Made by a program: the position numbers and the translations under genes. A stretch of 5,893 bases of DNA, taken from Candidatus Aenigmatarchaeota archaeon (GTDB lineage Archaea > Aenigmatarchaeota > Aenigmatarchaeia > QMZP01). Within the stretch, counting starts at the first letter, position 1, and each line of letters opens with the position of its first letter. Location: assembly GCA_003663445.1 (NCBI GenBank), contig QMZZ01000027.1, forward strand, positions 1 to 5,893. Reading direction: 5' to 3'. This document shows, in pieces, positions 1-5,283 of the stretch. The notes under the pieces were generated by a model, which was given only the letters and a program-made list of their open reading frames with translations, was not told the DNA's origin and searched no databases.

Positions 1-178
1 CTACACGACCCTTATAATAATCGGATCGCTCTTCTTTGTCATCCTTCTCGCAATCATGTCACCCATGGTCGGGGCATCCATCCTCTTCCTCCAGGCATTT
101 ATCGCTTTCTTCTTCATCCCCCTGGTATCTATCGGGTTCATAGTCCTGCTTAAGGCGATATCCCCGTTTGAGACATGA
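1..178 (+). CDS. T2SSF-type pilus/archaellum membrane protein, C-terminal end (partial)
   Basis: This is the 3' end of a gene that begins left of the window. The open frame (codons from base 2, stop TGA at 176-178) encodes 58 residues, almost all hydrophobic. Two membrane segments can be drawn, roughly residues 3-22 and 28-53, followed by a short tail ending SPFET. The stop overlaps the start of the next gene as ATGA. That neighbour is a clear T2SSF (FlaJ/TadC/GspF-type) protein. Archaeal and Tad-type pilus loci often carry two such genes in tandem, so this is most likely the partner platform protein; the fragment itself has only the membrane segments and no cytoplasmic domain to confirm it. 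The identity is therefore inferred mostly from context; the reading frame and stop are seen directly. An unrelated membrane protein remains possible. Confidence 0.6.
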   Translation, partial: YTTLIIIGSLFFVILLAIMSPMVGASILFLQAFIAFFFIPLVSIGFIVLLKAISPFET

Positions 179-1086
179 TGGAATACAGACAGAGAATGCT
201 CTTCGGATCAAGTCTGATCTGTATAGTCCTGATTCTGCTCGGCGTGCTTTCGATGGATGTCGGGATCCTGGGAAACCTTTTGCTCATATCCATCCTTGTC
301 TTTGCCTCAACCCTTTTCCTGATAAAATATGCATACTATACCTGGTTAAAAGCCCTTGAGATGCAGTTTCCGAATTTTGTGAGGGACCTTTCGGATTCCA
401 TAAGATCAGGGATGTCGATGAAACAAGCCATAATCCTAGCATCTAAAACTAACTACGGAAAGCTTTCGGCTGAAATAAAAAGCATGGCTGCAAAGCTGAG
501 CTGGGACATACCTGTCCTGAGGGTCCTTGAAATATTCCAGAAACGTATAAGTGGATCGAGACTGATGAGCGAGGCTGTCGATATCATGAAGGAGGCATAT
601 ACTTCAGGAGGAGATGTTGCTGCAACCCTTGATTCGATAGCAAGGGACATGATGATGTTCAAGGAGATAGAAGCAGAAAGGGAATCGATGGCAAGAGGAC
701 ACATAATCATAATGTACGGGATCTTCTTCATGTTCGTCGGGATAGCGCTCATGATAATCTTCATCATGGTGCCGATGATAAAAGCTGGTCCCCAGGAGAT
801 GAGATTCGGGTTCGGTTTTGGAAATCCGTGCGAAAACTTTCTGGGATTCCCCTGCAATTACTATCAGCTTCTCGGATCGGCTTTAGGTGTACCTCAGGGT
901 GTTGCTCTTTACTATGTCTCCCTCTTCTTCACTATCGTCATCATCCAGGGGATCTTTATGGGCTTTATAGTCGGCCAGCTGGGTGAATCTTCAGTTTTAG
1001 CCGGAGCCAAGCACTCGCTCATTATGGTGATAACAGCTTTGGCTATCTTTCTTTTCATCATAAGGGCAGGATTGATCCCGGTATGA
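175..1086 (+). CDS. T2SSF domain inner-membrane protein, TadC/FlaJ-like pilus assembly platform
   Basis: A 303-residue integral membrane protein. Two N-terminal membrane segments (about residues 9-28 and 31-53) precede a cytoplasmic helical domain (about 60-172) that resembles the T2SSF fold: it opens FPNFVRDLSDSIRSGMS, where a paired-helix bundle follows a conserved-looking gly/ser turn, and later has SGGDVAATLDSIARDM. Three more membrane segments follow (about 176-203, 244-268, 280-298). In this family the protein anchors the secretion ATPase and drives pilin or archaellin assembly at the membrane. At 303 residues it has a single T2SSF domain, like TadB/TadC, not the longer double-domain FlaJ. 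ATG occurs at both 175 and 178; 175 gives the ATGA overlap with the upstream gene and is preferred. No Shine-Dalgarno sequence is visible, so translational coupling is likely. The loop at 204-243 carries two cysteines (219 and 227). The ATPase gene is not in the window. Confidence 0.85.
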   Translation: MMEYRQRMLFGSSLICIVLILLGVLSMDVGILGNLLLISILVFASTLFLIKYAYYTWLKALEMQFPNFVRDLSDSIRSGMSMKQAIILASKTNYGKLSAEIKSMAAKLSWDIPVLRVLEIFQKRISGSRLMSEAVDIMKEAYTSGGDVAATLDSIARDMMMFKEIEAERESMARGHIIIMYGIFFMFVGIALMIIFIMVPMIKAGPQEMRFGFGFGNPCENFLGFPCNYYQLLGSALGVPQGVALYYVSLFFTIVIIQGIFMGFIVGQLGESSVLAGAKHSLIMVITALAIFLFIIRAGLIPV

Positions 1087-1661
1087 AAAGGGAGATAAGG
1101 AGACAACTTGTGCACCTTTCGGGTTTTATCTTCATCCTTCTCGCGCAATGGGCAGGAAAGACCGTCGTTTTGTGGTACTGGATAATAGCCCTTTTCCTGG
1201 CTGTTTATGCAGGATATCTTAAATGGCAGGTTTCCCTGCTTCCGAGATGGGAAAAGAAGATAAGGGATTTCATCCTTTCCTTTGAAAGGGAAACTCAGAA
1301 GCCGCTTTTAGGAGCTTTTCTCTTCTTCTTTTCATCCGGCCTGACCTTCCTCCTCTTTCCTGTTCCGATAGCATCTGCTTCCTGCACGATTCTGGTTTTC
1401 GGTGATGCCCTTGCTTGTCTTTTCGGGAAAAAATTCGGTTTCCACAGGATCGGAAGGAAATCCCTTGAAGGTGCTGCTGCATTCTTTTTCGGGGGTCTTC
1501 TTTCTTACCCATTCATCGGGCTTTTGGCAATCCCTGCCTCTTTCTTTGCCTCGGTTTTGGAACTCCTTCAGGGTTTTACGAGCAATCCGTGGCTGGATGA
1601 CAACCTGCTCATACCGCTTTTGACAGCAATCTTTATTTACGGGATTTTAAATTTATTTTAA
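1083..1661 (+). CDS. CTP-dependent lipid/polyprenol kinase family membrane protein (Sec59/DGK1/VTE5-like)
   Basis: A 192-residue polytopic membrane protein with about six or seven hydrophobic segments (near 10-25, 28-45, 77-93, 95-113, 131-149, 150-164, 173-190). Family hallmarks are visible in order: an N-terminal basic RRQLVHLSG (residues 6-14), GDALACLFGKKFG (107-119), the RKSLEG loop (125-130) and a late DDNLLIPL (172-179). This pattern belongs to the dolichol kinase / yeast CTP-diacylglycerol kinase / phytol kinase group, which phosphorylates membrane lipid alcohols using CTP. The exact substrate cannot be read from sequence; dolichol for protein glycosylation, another isoprenoid alcohol, or an archaeal diacylglycerol analogue are all possible. 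It is not CarS-like CDP-archaeol synthase as far as I can judge. The start at 1083 forms ATGA with the stop of the T2SSF gene, so the two are probably coupled, which hints at a surface or glycosylation role. Its stop is one base before a tRNA gene. Confidence 0.8.
   Translation: MKREIRRQLVHLSGFIFILLAQWAGKTVVLWYWIIALFLAVYAGYLKWQVSLLPRWEKKIRDFILSFERETQKPLLGAFLFFFSSGLTFLLFPVPIASASCTILVFGDALACLFGKKFGFHRIGRKSLEGAAAFFFGGLLSYPFIGLLAIPASFFASVLELLQGFTSNPWLDDNLLIPLLTAIFIYGILNLF
1632..1639 (+). promoter_or_regulatory. Candidate TATA-like box for tRNA-Arg
   Basis: TTTATTTA is centred about 27 bases upstream of the first tRNA-Arg base, the usual distance for an archaeal TATA box. It lies inside the coding sequence of the lipid kinase gene. 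The area 1641-1661 is also AT-rich, so a match of this quality may be chance. No clear BRE element could be identified. Confidence 0.3.
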
Positions 1662-1662
1662 T

Positions 1663-1764
1663 GGGCCCGTAGCTCAGCTGGATAGAGCACCGGTCTTCTA
1701 TCAAGAAGAGCTGATCAGAAATGAGGAAAACCGGGGGTCGAGGGTTCGAATCCCTCCGGGCCCA
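1663..1764 (+). tRNA. tRNA-Arg(UCU) with a 28-base intron
   Basis: All arms can be drawn. The acceptor is GGGCCCG (1663-1669) with CGGGCCC (1757-1763), and the discriminator is A1764. The D stem is GCTC (1672-1675) with GAGC (1685-1688), with G18-G19 at 1680-1681. The anticodon stem is CCGGT (1690-1694) with ACCGG (1730-1734). The variable loop is GGGTC (1735-1739). The T arm is GAGGG-TTCGAAT-CCCTC (1740-1756). The anticodon is TCT (1697-1699), reading AGA codons; A20 and C35, known arginine identity bases in bacteria, are both present. An intron interrupts the loop after position 37. Removing it gives a normal seven-base loop CTTCTAA. CCA is not encoded. The gene starts one base after the lipid kinase stop and ends one base before the next start codon. 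Confidence 0.95.
1701..1728 (+). other. tRNA-Arg intron (position 37/38, bulge-helix-bulge)
   Basis: The 28-base intron sits at the canonical archaeal place, one base 3' of the anticodon. CUUC (1695-1698) pairs with GAGG (1723-1726, one G-U pair), giving the central four-base helix. This leaves a three-base bulge UAU (1699-1701) at the 5' site and AAA (1727-1729) at the 3' site, with each cut after the second bulge base, as the splicing endonuclease EndA expects. The outer helix is the anticodon stem. The inner helix is poor: C1702/U1722 and A1703/A1721 do not pair. The motif is therefore of the relaxed type. The intron contains the palindrome CTGATCAG (1711-1718). Boundaries are inferred from the fold. 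Confidence 0.85.
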
Positions 1765-1765
1765 T

Positions 1766-2563
1766 ATGAAATTTGGAATACCTCTCTGGTACGGAAACTT
1801 CAGGTCAGCCGGATTTAAGCAGGCTATTCAGGAAGCCAAGAAAACGGGATGTGATTACGTTGAGGTCTCACTTGATTATCCGGTCAAGCCCCAGGCTTCT
1901 GGTATAGAAATAGCTTTTCACGCCCCCTGGGCAGGGATAGAGACAGCATCCCCCTTTAAGGAAATAAGGGAAGCAGCCTTTCAGGTACTTTTCGAATCCA
2001 TGGAACTGGCTTCTGCCCTTTCTCCGGCCTATTACAACATTCACATAATCGCTCATGATCCGACCTATCACTTCCCTGAGGTCAGGAAAAGAATAAAGAA
2101 GCATGCTGAAGCAGCCGGAAGAAGGATAGAGAGAAAAGCAAGGAGCTTGGGGATGCGGGTGACGATCGAAAACAATCCGAGCGTTTTTATGGGGACTATC
2201 CAGGATTTCGGCTTCCTTCTGAAATCCAGGCTGAGACTTTGCCTGGATATAGGGCATGTTATGATCGCGAATTGGCTTCTCGACAAGCCCTACAGTTTGG
2301 ATGAATGGATAAAGAGGTTCGGAAAGAAGATTTTGACCGTTCACTTTCATGATTGCAAGTTTCTTGAAAGACCTTATGATCATCTAATGCTGGGAAAGGG
2401 TGATCTGGATCTAAAAAGGATAGCCGAAGATATAAGCAGGACCAACTGCGAATATCTCTTGCTCGAAACCATCCATAAGCTCAGGATAAGGGAGGCAGTT
2501 AGCTATAAAGATTTTAAAGCAGGATTAAAAATATGCAGGAAAATTTTTGGGCCCGTGGTGTAG
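1766..2563 (+). CDS. Xylose isomerase-like TIM-barrel metalloprotein (AP endonuclease 2 / sugar isomerase superfamily)
   Basis: A 265-residue soluble protein with the metal-ligand pattern of the endonuclease IV / sugar phosphate isomerase-epimerase TIM barrels. Candidate ligands lie at strand ends in the expected order: H52 (FHAPW), H93 and H97 (NIHIIAHD), E135 (TIENN), D161 and H164 (LDIGH), H193 and H195 (VHFHD), D205-H206 followed by LGKGDLD, and E234 (LLLET). The active site therefore appears intact. The LDIGH and HLMLGKGDLD segments resemble the isomerase-epimerase branch more than bacterial Nfo, but a DNA-repair AP endonuclease is not excluded. An upstream ATG at 1721 extends the frame through the tRNA-Arg, and was rejected because it lies in the tRNA intron. 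ATG 1766 starts the barrel's first strand (MKFGIPLWYG). There is no Shine-Dalgarno; the start is one base after the tRNA. The last four codons (GPVV) and the TAG stop lie inside tRNA-Pro. Confidence 0.82.
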   Translation: MKFGIPLWYGNFRSAGFKQAIQEAKKTGCDYVEVSLDYPVKPQASGIEIAFHAPWAGIETASPFKEIREAAFQVLFESMELASALSPAYYNIHIIAHDPTYHFPEVRKRIKKHAEAAGRRIERKARSLGMRVTIENNPSVFMGTIQDFGFLLKSRLRLCLDIGHVMIANWLLDKPYSLDEWIKRFGKKILTVHFHDCKFLERPYDHLMLGKGDLDLKRIAEDISRTNCEYLLLETIHKLRIREAVSYKDFKAGLKICRKIFGPVV

Positions 2564-2623
2564 CTTGGTCTAGCATTGCAGCTTGGGGTGCTGCCGACCT
2601 GGGTTCAAATCCCAGCGGGCCCA
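2549..2623 (+). tRNA. tRNA-Pro(GGG)
   Basis: A complete intronless cloverleaf. The acceptor is GGGCCCG (2549-2555) with CGGGCCC (2616-2622), and the discriminator is A2623. The D stem is GTGT (2558-2561) with GCAT (2573-2576); two of its four pairs are G-U wobbles. A14, G15 and G18-G19 are in place. The anticodon stem is GCAGC (2578-2582) with GCTGC (2590-2594). The loop is TTGGGGT with anticodon GGG (2585-2587) and G37, typical of proline tRNAs. The variable loop is CGAC (2595-2598). The T arm is CTGGG-TTCAAAT-CCCAG (2599-2615). No CCA is encoded. The first 15 bases are also the end of the TIM-barrel gene on the same strand, and the last 19 bases are antisense to the end of lysS. Its acceptor stem is identical to that of tRNA-Arg. 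Confidence 0.95.
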
Positions 2624-4152
2624 CTTTCTCTTAGCTTTTCAGCCACCCTCTTACAACCCAAAAGCTGGATGAGTTTTCCCATCCTTGGTCCGTAGGGAGA
2701 TCCCAAAAGGATTAGGTAAAGCTTCTGGAAAAATTCTGACGGTTTGAGTCCATGCTTCCTCGCAAGCTCAAAGACCTTCCCCTGGATCTCCTCGGCATCC
2801 CTTTCTTTTTCGAGCCATTCAGCAAGCTCGGAAAGGGCTGGCAATTCCTCAGGTTTTATCTCAGGTCTTTCAGCTTTCCTCTCACCTACCCAGTTTTTTG
2901 CCCACCTCAGCCTTTTTTCGAGTTCTTCTGTTTCATCAAGCCCTTTAAGCTCCATCACGATTTTCTTCGCTAGCTCAAGGTCCGGAACCATTCTTAGGAT
3001 GTTTGCAAGCATCAGATAGGGAAGATGGATCCCGGGTTTTTTCGGCGGTTTTAGGTAATGGATATACTCGAAGAGTCTTTTCGGATGCTGAAGTTCCCTC
3101 TCATTCTGGATCTTCTCCCTTCCGAAATAGACATCTTCTAACCAGTCAACCTCATCCATATATGCAGGCACAGAATTGAGGTCTATCTCTCTCGTCCCAG
3201 TAAATCGCTTGAAGAACAGCAAGTTCAATGACTGGGGCGACCCGCATCTCAACCAATCCTGGGGTGTTATAGCATTTCCCACGGATTTTGATATCTTCTT
3301 CCCTCCTTTCTGCAGGAAGAGCTCATACCGGGCATGCAGGGGTGGTTCCCATCCGAAAACGTTTTTAGAAACCCAGTCATTGACCCTGACAGAATCTGCA
3401 AGGTCCTTTCCATAAGCTTCAGAGCATACCTTCAATCTCGACCACCTGGCCGCGAATTCTACCTTCCAGGCAAGCTTTCCGTCCCTAAAGCTGCACTCTC
3501 CCTGATATCCGCATCCCTTGACCATAAACGGCTTCCCTGAAACCTTTCCCTCGAACTCCTGATCACAGACATAAAAAACCTTTCCGGGTTCCCATCCAGT
3601 CACCCTGGTTGTGTAAATCCTGCCGCATGATTGGCAAATCGGAAAGAAAACGGTTCTCAGGTCCTGTCCCAGCCAGTCCTCCACAACCTTCTTAATCCTT
3701 TCTGCCTCTTTCAATGCCAGCCCTATCTCCCTGTCAAGCTCACCCTTTGCATAAAACCTATCACCTGAATAGAACTTGAAATCTATCCCGAGTTTTTCCA
3801 GGCTTTCGAGAAGCAGGGATGACATATGCTCTCCATAGCTTTCATGGCACCCGAAGGGATCTGGGATGTGTGAAACAGGCTTTCCGATATATTCCTTCAG
3901 GCTTTCAGGAAAACCCAGGGGGACCTTTCTCAACCCATCCCTGTCGTCTGAAAATGCTATAAGATCCGAATCATAACCCCTATCCCTTATCCCAAGGCAT
4001 ACTGCCCAACCCCTTGCAACATCCGAAGCAGAGCCGAGATGCGGAATGCCGGATGCACCTATACCCGATTCCACCCTCAGGTTCTTCACCCTTTTCAGCC
4101 TTTCCTCTCTTTTGATAACCTCATCTGCGAGCTTATCAGCCCAAAATATCAT
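2605..4152 (-). CDS. lysS: Class I lysyl-tRNA synthetase
   Basis: LysRS of the class I type, found in most archaea and a few bacteria, charges tRNA-Lys with lysine using ATP in the cytoplasm. From the chosen start it is 515 residues. The N-terminus FWADKLADEVIKR is characteristic. The Rossmann catalytic domain carries the HIGH-equivalent ASGIPHLGS (33-41) and the KMSKS-equivalent KISKS (286-290), followed by VGNAITPQDWL. Cysteines at 173, 176, 196, 214 and 220 suggest a metal-binding insertion. The C-terminal helical domain (about 345-515) recognises the anticodon. The frame extends 18 codons upstream, but ATG at 4152 begins the family's usual N-terminus, has a strong Shine-Dalgarno, and makes ATGA with the scpB stop. 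The last seven residues (ESGPAGI) look like an extension beyond the usual end, and the final codons and TGA stop are antisense to tRNA-Pro. Probably cotranscribed with scpAB. Confidence 0.97.
   Translation of the reverse strand: MIFWADKLADEVIKREERLKRVKNLRVESGIGASGIPHLGSASDVARGWAVCLGIRDRGYDSDLIAFSDDRDGLRKVPLGFPESLKEYIGKPVSHIPDPFGCHESYGEHMSSLLLESLEKLGIDFKFYSGDRFYAKGELDREIGLALKEAERIKKVVEDWLGQDLRTVFFPICQSCGRIYTTRVTGWEPGKVFYVCDQEFEGKVSGKPFMVKGCGYQGECSFRDGKLAWKVEFAARWSRLKVCSEAYGKDLADSVRVNDWVSKNVFGWEPPLHARYELFLQKGGKKISKSVGNAITPQDWLRCGSPQSLNLLFFKRFTGTREIDLNSVPAYMDEVDWLEDVYFGREKIQNERELQHPKRLFEYIHYLKPPKKPGIHLPYLMLANILRMVPDLELAKKIVMELKGLDETEELEKRLRWAKNWVGERKAERPEIKPEELPALSELAEWLEKERDAEEIQGKVFELARKHGLKPSEFFQKLYLILLGSPYGPRMGKLIQLLGCKRVAEKLRESGPAGI
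2624..2640 (+). terminator. Pyrimidine/T-rich tract after tRNA-Pro
   Basis: Directly after the tRNA the plus strand reads CTTTCTCTT and then AGCTTTTC, with a TTTT run at 2636-2639. Archaeal RNA polymerase ends transcription at T-rich stretches, so this could terminate the plus-strand transcript as it meets the convergent lysS gene. The tract lies inside lysS coding sequence on the other strand, so its composition may reflect that protein alone. Weak evidence. Confidence 0.3.
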
Positions 4153-4634
4153 TTTACAGCCTCCTCCAAAAGCTTCTTTATCTCCTCTTTTTCCTTTCCA
4201 AGCCATCTCTCGAACTTTTGGGTCAACCTCAAGATAGATGTATGCCCTGACTTCTCGGCTTTTACCAGCCCGAGCTTTTCGAGTTTTTTAATATAGCTGT
4301 AAGCCTTATTACCCTGGATCTTCACCACCTCGGATTTCTTCACAGGTTCTTTCCAGATTATGATCGCAAGGGTCCTTCTGCAACCCTCTGAGAGCTCGCA
4401 GTAGGGAGCCAGATGAGAGACTTTTGGCAGGAGCTCTGGCTTTACCAAAAACTGCCAGCCTTCCTCTGTCTCAACAAGCTCGATCCCCCTTTTATATTCC
4501 TGCTTAAGTCTTTCCAGAAGCTTTTTGACCTCTCCCTTAGATCCTATTCCGGCTATCCTTCCCAACTCCTCAAGCTTAAGGGGTTGGGAAGATATCCAGA
4601 GAGCTGCCTCAATCAGGGCGAGCTTTTCCTCCAT
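4149..4634 (-). CDS. scpB: Segregation and condensation protein B
   Basis: A 161-residue cytoplasmic protein matching ScpB, the tandem winged-helix subunit that binds the ScpA kleisin in the SMC condensin complex, which compacts and helps segregate the chromosome. Visible marks are an N-terminal IEAALWISSQPLKLEELGRI (residues 8-27, first winged helix), a wing with GWQFLVKPEL (59-68), and the start of the second winged helix TLAIIIWKEPVKKSEVVKIQG (88-108), followed by KLEKLGLVKAEK. Length is within the shorter range for the family. The C-terminal 20 residues are highly charged (KEKEEIKKLLEEAVK). The start at 4634 follows a GAGGTGA Shine-Dalgarno and overlaps the scpA end by 26 bases; its stop overlaps lysS as ATGA. 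The order scpA-scpB supports the call. The smc gene is not in the window. Confidence 0.92.
   Translation of the reverse strand: MEEKLALIEAALWISSQPLKLEELGRIAGIGSKGEVKKLLERLKQEYKRGIELVETEEGWQFLVKPELLPKVSHLAPYCELSEGCRRTLAIIIWKEPVKKSEVVKIQGNKAYSYIKKLEKLGLVKAEKSGHTSILRLTQKFERWLGKEKEEIKKLLEEAVK
4160..4167 (-). promoter_or_regulatory. Shine-Dalgarno site of lysS
   Basis: The minus strand reads GGAGGAGG seven bases before ATG 4152, a strong match to the archaeal anti-Shine-Dalgarno. It lies within the last codons of scpB. It decides the start in favour of 4152 over the in-frame ATG at 4206, where no comparable site is seen. Confidence 0.8.
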
Positions 4635-5283
4635 CCTTCACCTCTATATGTATATCTTCGAAAGGTTTTTCTTGATAACACCTTATCCTACCCTCAAAGT
4701 CGAGATGAATCAGGGGCACGAATTCCTCAAGGATCCTTTCCCTTTTCCATTCACGGATAAGCTGGGAAAAAAGGGATTTCTTTCCGAGCTGACTTATCTT
4801 CCTGAAGAGCTCCTCAACCTGCTGGCTCAGGTCAGGTTGTTTGGTTTCTATCTGCAGGGCAGGATGTCTTCTTTCCCTTCTTTGCTGGGTACTTAAAGCT
4901 ACCCTTAAAGCTTTTATCAGATCTTCAAGCACGACAGGCCTTCTGTAAACCCTTTTCTGAGGTATCTGGATGGGCGGGACGTACAGCTTGGTCTGCCCAT
5001 CAGGTTCAAAATCTACCGGCTCCAGGGGAAGGGGCTGCGGTTCCCTGAATATCCTGAGGTCCTGGGATTTTAGCTTCAGAAGGACAGCGGCTATTATCAC
5101 GAATTTTGCCGGTATCTTGAAGTCAAGCTCTTTAAGCCTTAGCATCCAGCGAATGAAGGCATCGGATAGGGCTTTAAGGTCAAGGTCCCAGGGATTAAGT
5201 CCTTCATCCTCCACAAGCTTATAGATTATCTGCTCCCATGACCACTCGGATGCCAAAAGTCTCAAAAACTCTTCCTCATTCAT
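4609..5283 (-). CDS. scpA: Segregation and condensation protein A (kleisin)
   Basis: A 224-residue kleisin that bridges the SMC heads and binds ScpB in the condensin complex. The N-terminal SMC-binding domain is clear: WSWEQIIYKLVEDEGLNPWD (residues 14-33), with the family's aspartate-rich LDLKALSDAF, then IPAKFVIIAAVLLKLKSQDL (57-76). The central linker (about 80-115) is proline-rich and unstructured in appearance. The C-terminal winged helix spans about 168-215, with ILEEFVPLIHLDFEGRI (184-200), where the FxPLxHLD pattern is typical. The frame has an earlier ATG at 5304, but ATG 5283 forms ATGA with the upstream gene's stop, as at three other junctions in this window, and MNEEEFLRLL fits the family start. 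No Shine-Dalgarno precedes it, so coupling to the upstream small gene is likely. It overlaps scpB by 26 bases. Confidence 0.92.
   Translation of the reverse strand: MNEEEFLRLLASEWSWEQIIYKLVEDEGLNPWDLDLKALSDAFIRWMLRLKELDFKIPAKFVIIAAVLLKLKSQDLRIFREPQPLPLEPVDFEPDGQTKLYVPPIQIPQKRVYRRPVVLEDLIKALRVALSTQQRRERRHPALQIETKQPDLSQQVEELFRKISQLGKKSLFSQLIREWKRERILEEFVPLIHLDFEGRIRCYQEKPFEDIHIEVKDGGKARPD
4638..4644 (-). promoter_or_regulatory. Shine-Dalgarno site of scpB
   Basis: The minus strand reads GAGGTGA just upstream of ATG 4634, with six bases between GAGG and the ATG. This matches the archaeal 16S rRNA tail (complement of CACCUC). It lies inside scpA codons and supports the scpB start despite the 26-base gene overlap. 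Confidence 0.7.

Noticed and set aside
453..857. 134-codon open frame on the minus strand opposite the T2SSF gene
   Set aside because: Methionine/isoleucine-rich shadow of a well-supported plus-strand gene, with no recognisable domain or start site.
1711..1718. Palindrome CTGATCAG in the tRNA intron as a protein-binding site
   Set aside because: Eight bases is easily chance, and no second copy or nearby regulator supports a binding role.
1721..1765. In-frame extension of the TIM-barrel gene to an ATG at 1721
   Set aside because: It begins in the tRNA-Arg intron and reads through the tRNA 3' half; the added 15 residues are not family-like, and ATG 1766 fits the first barrel strand.
1868..2383. 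171-codon open frame on the minus strand opposite the TIM-barrel gene
   Set aside because: The plus-strand frame carries the complete metal-ligand pattern; the antisense product has no family features.
2504..2534. AT-rich segment upstream of tRNA-Pro as its promoter
   Set aside because: TTTTAAA (2512-2518) is centred near -34 and ATTAAAAATAT near -20, neither at the usual -27; both fall in lysine/isoleucine codons, so a promoter call is not supported.
4153..4206. 18-codon N-terminal extension of lysS
   Set aside because: ATG 4152 has a GGAGGAGG site and an ATGA overlap, and gives the usual class I LysRS N-terminus; the extension is scpB sequence in another frame.
4525..4896. 123-codon plus-strand open frame opposite scpA/scpB
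   Set aside because: Antisense shadow of two recognised genes, without a Shine-Dalgarno or domain.
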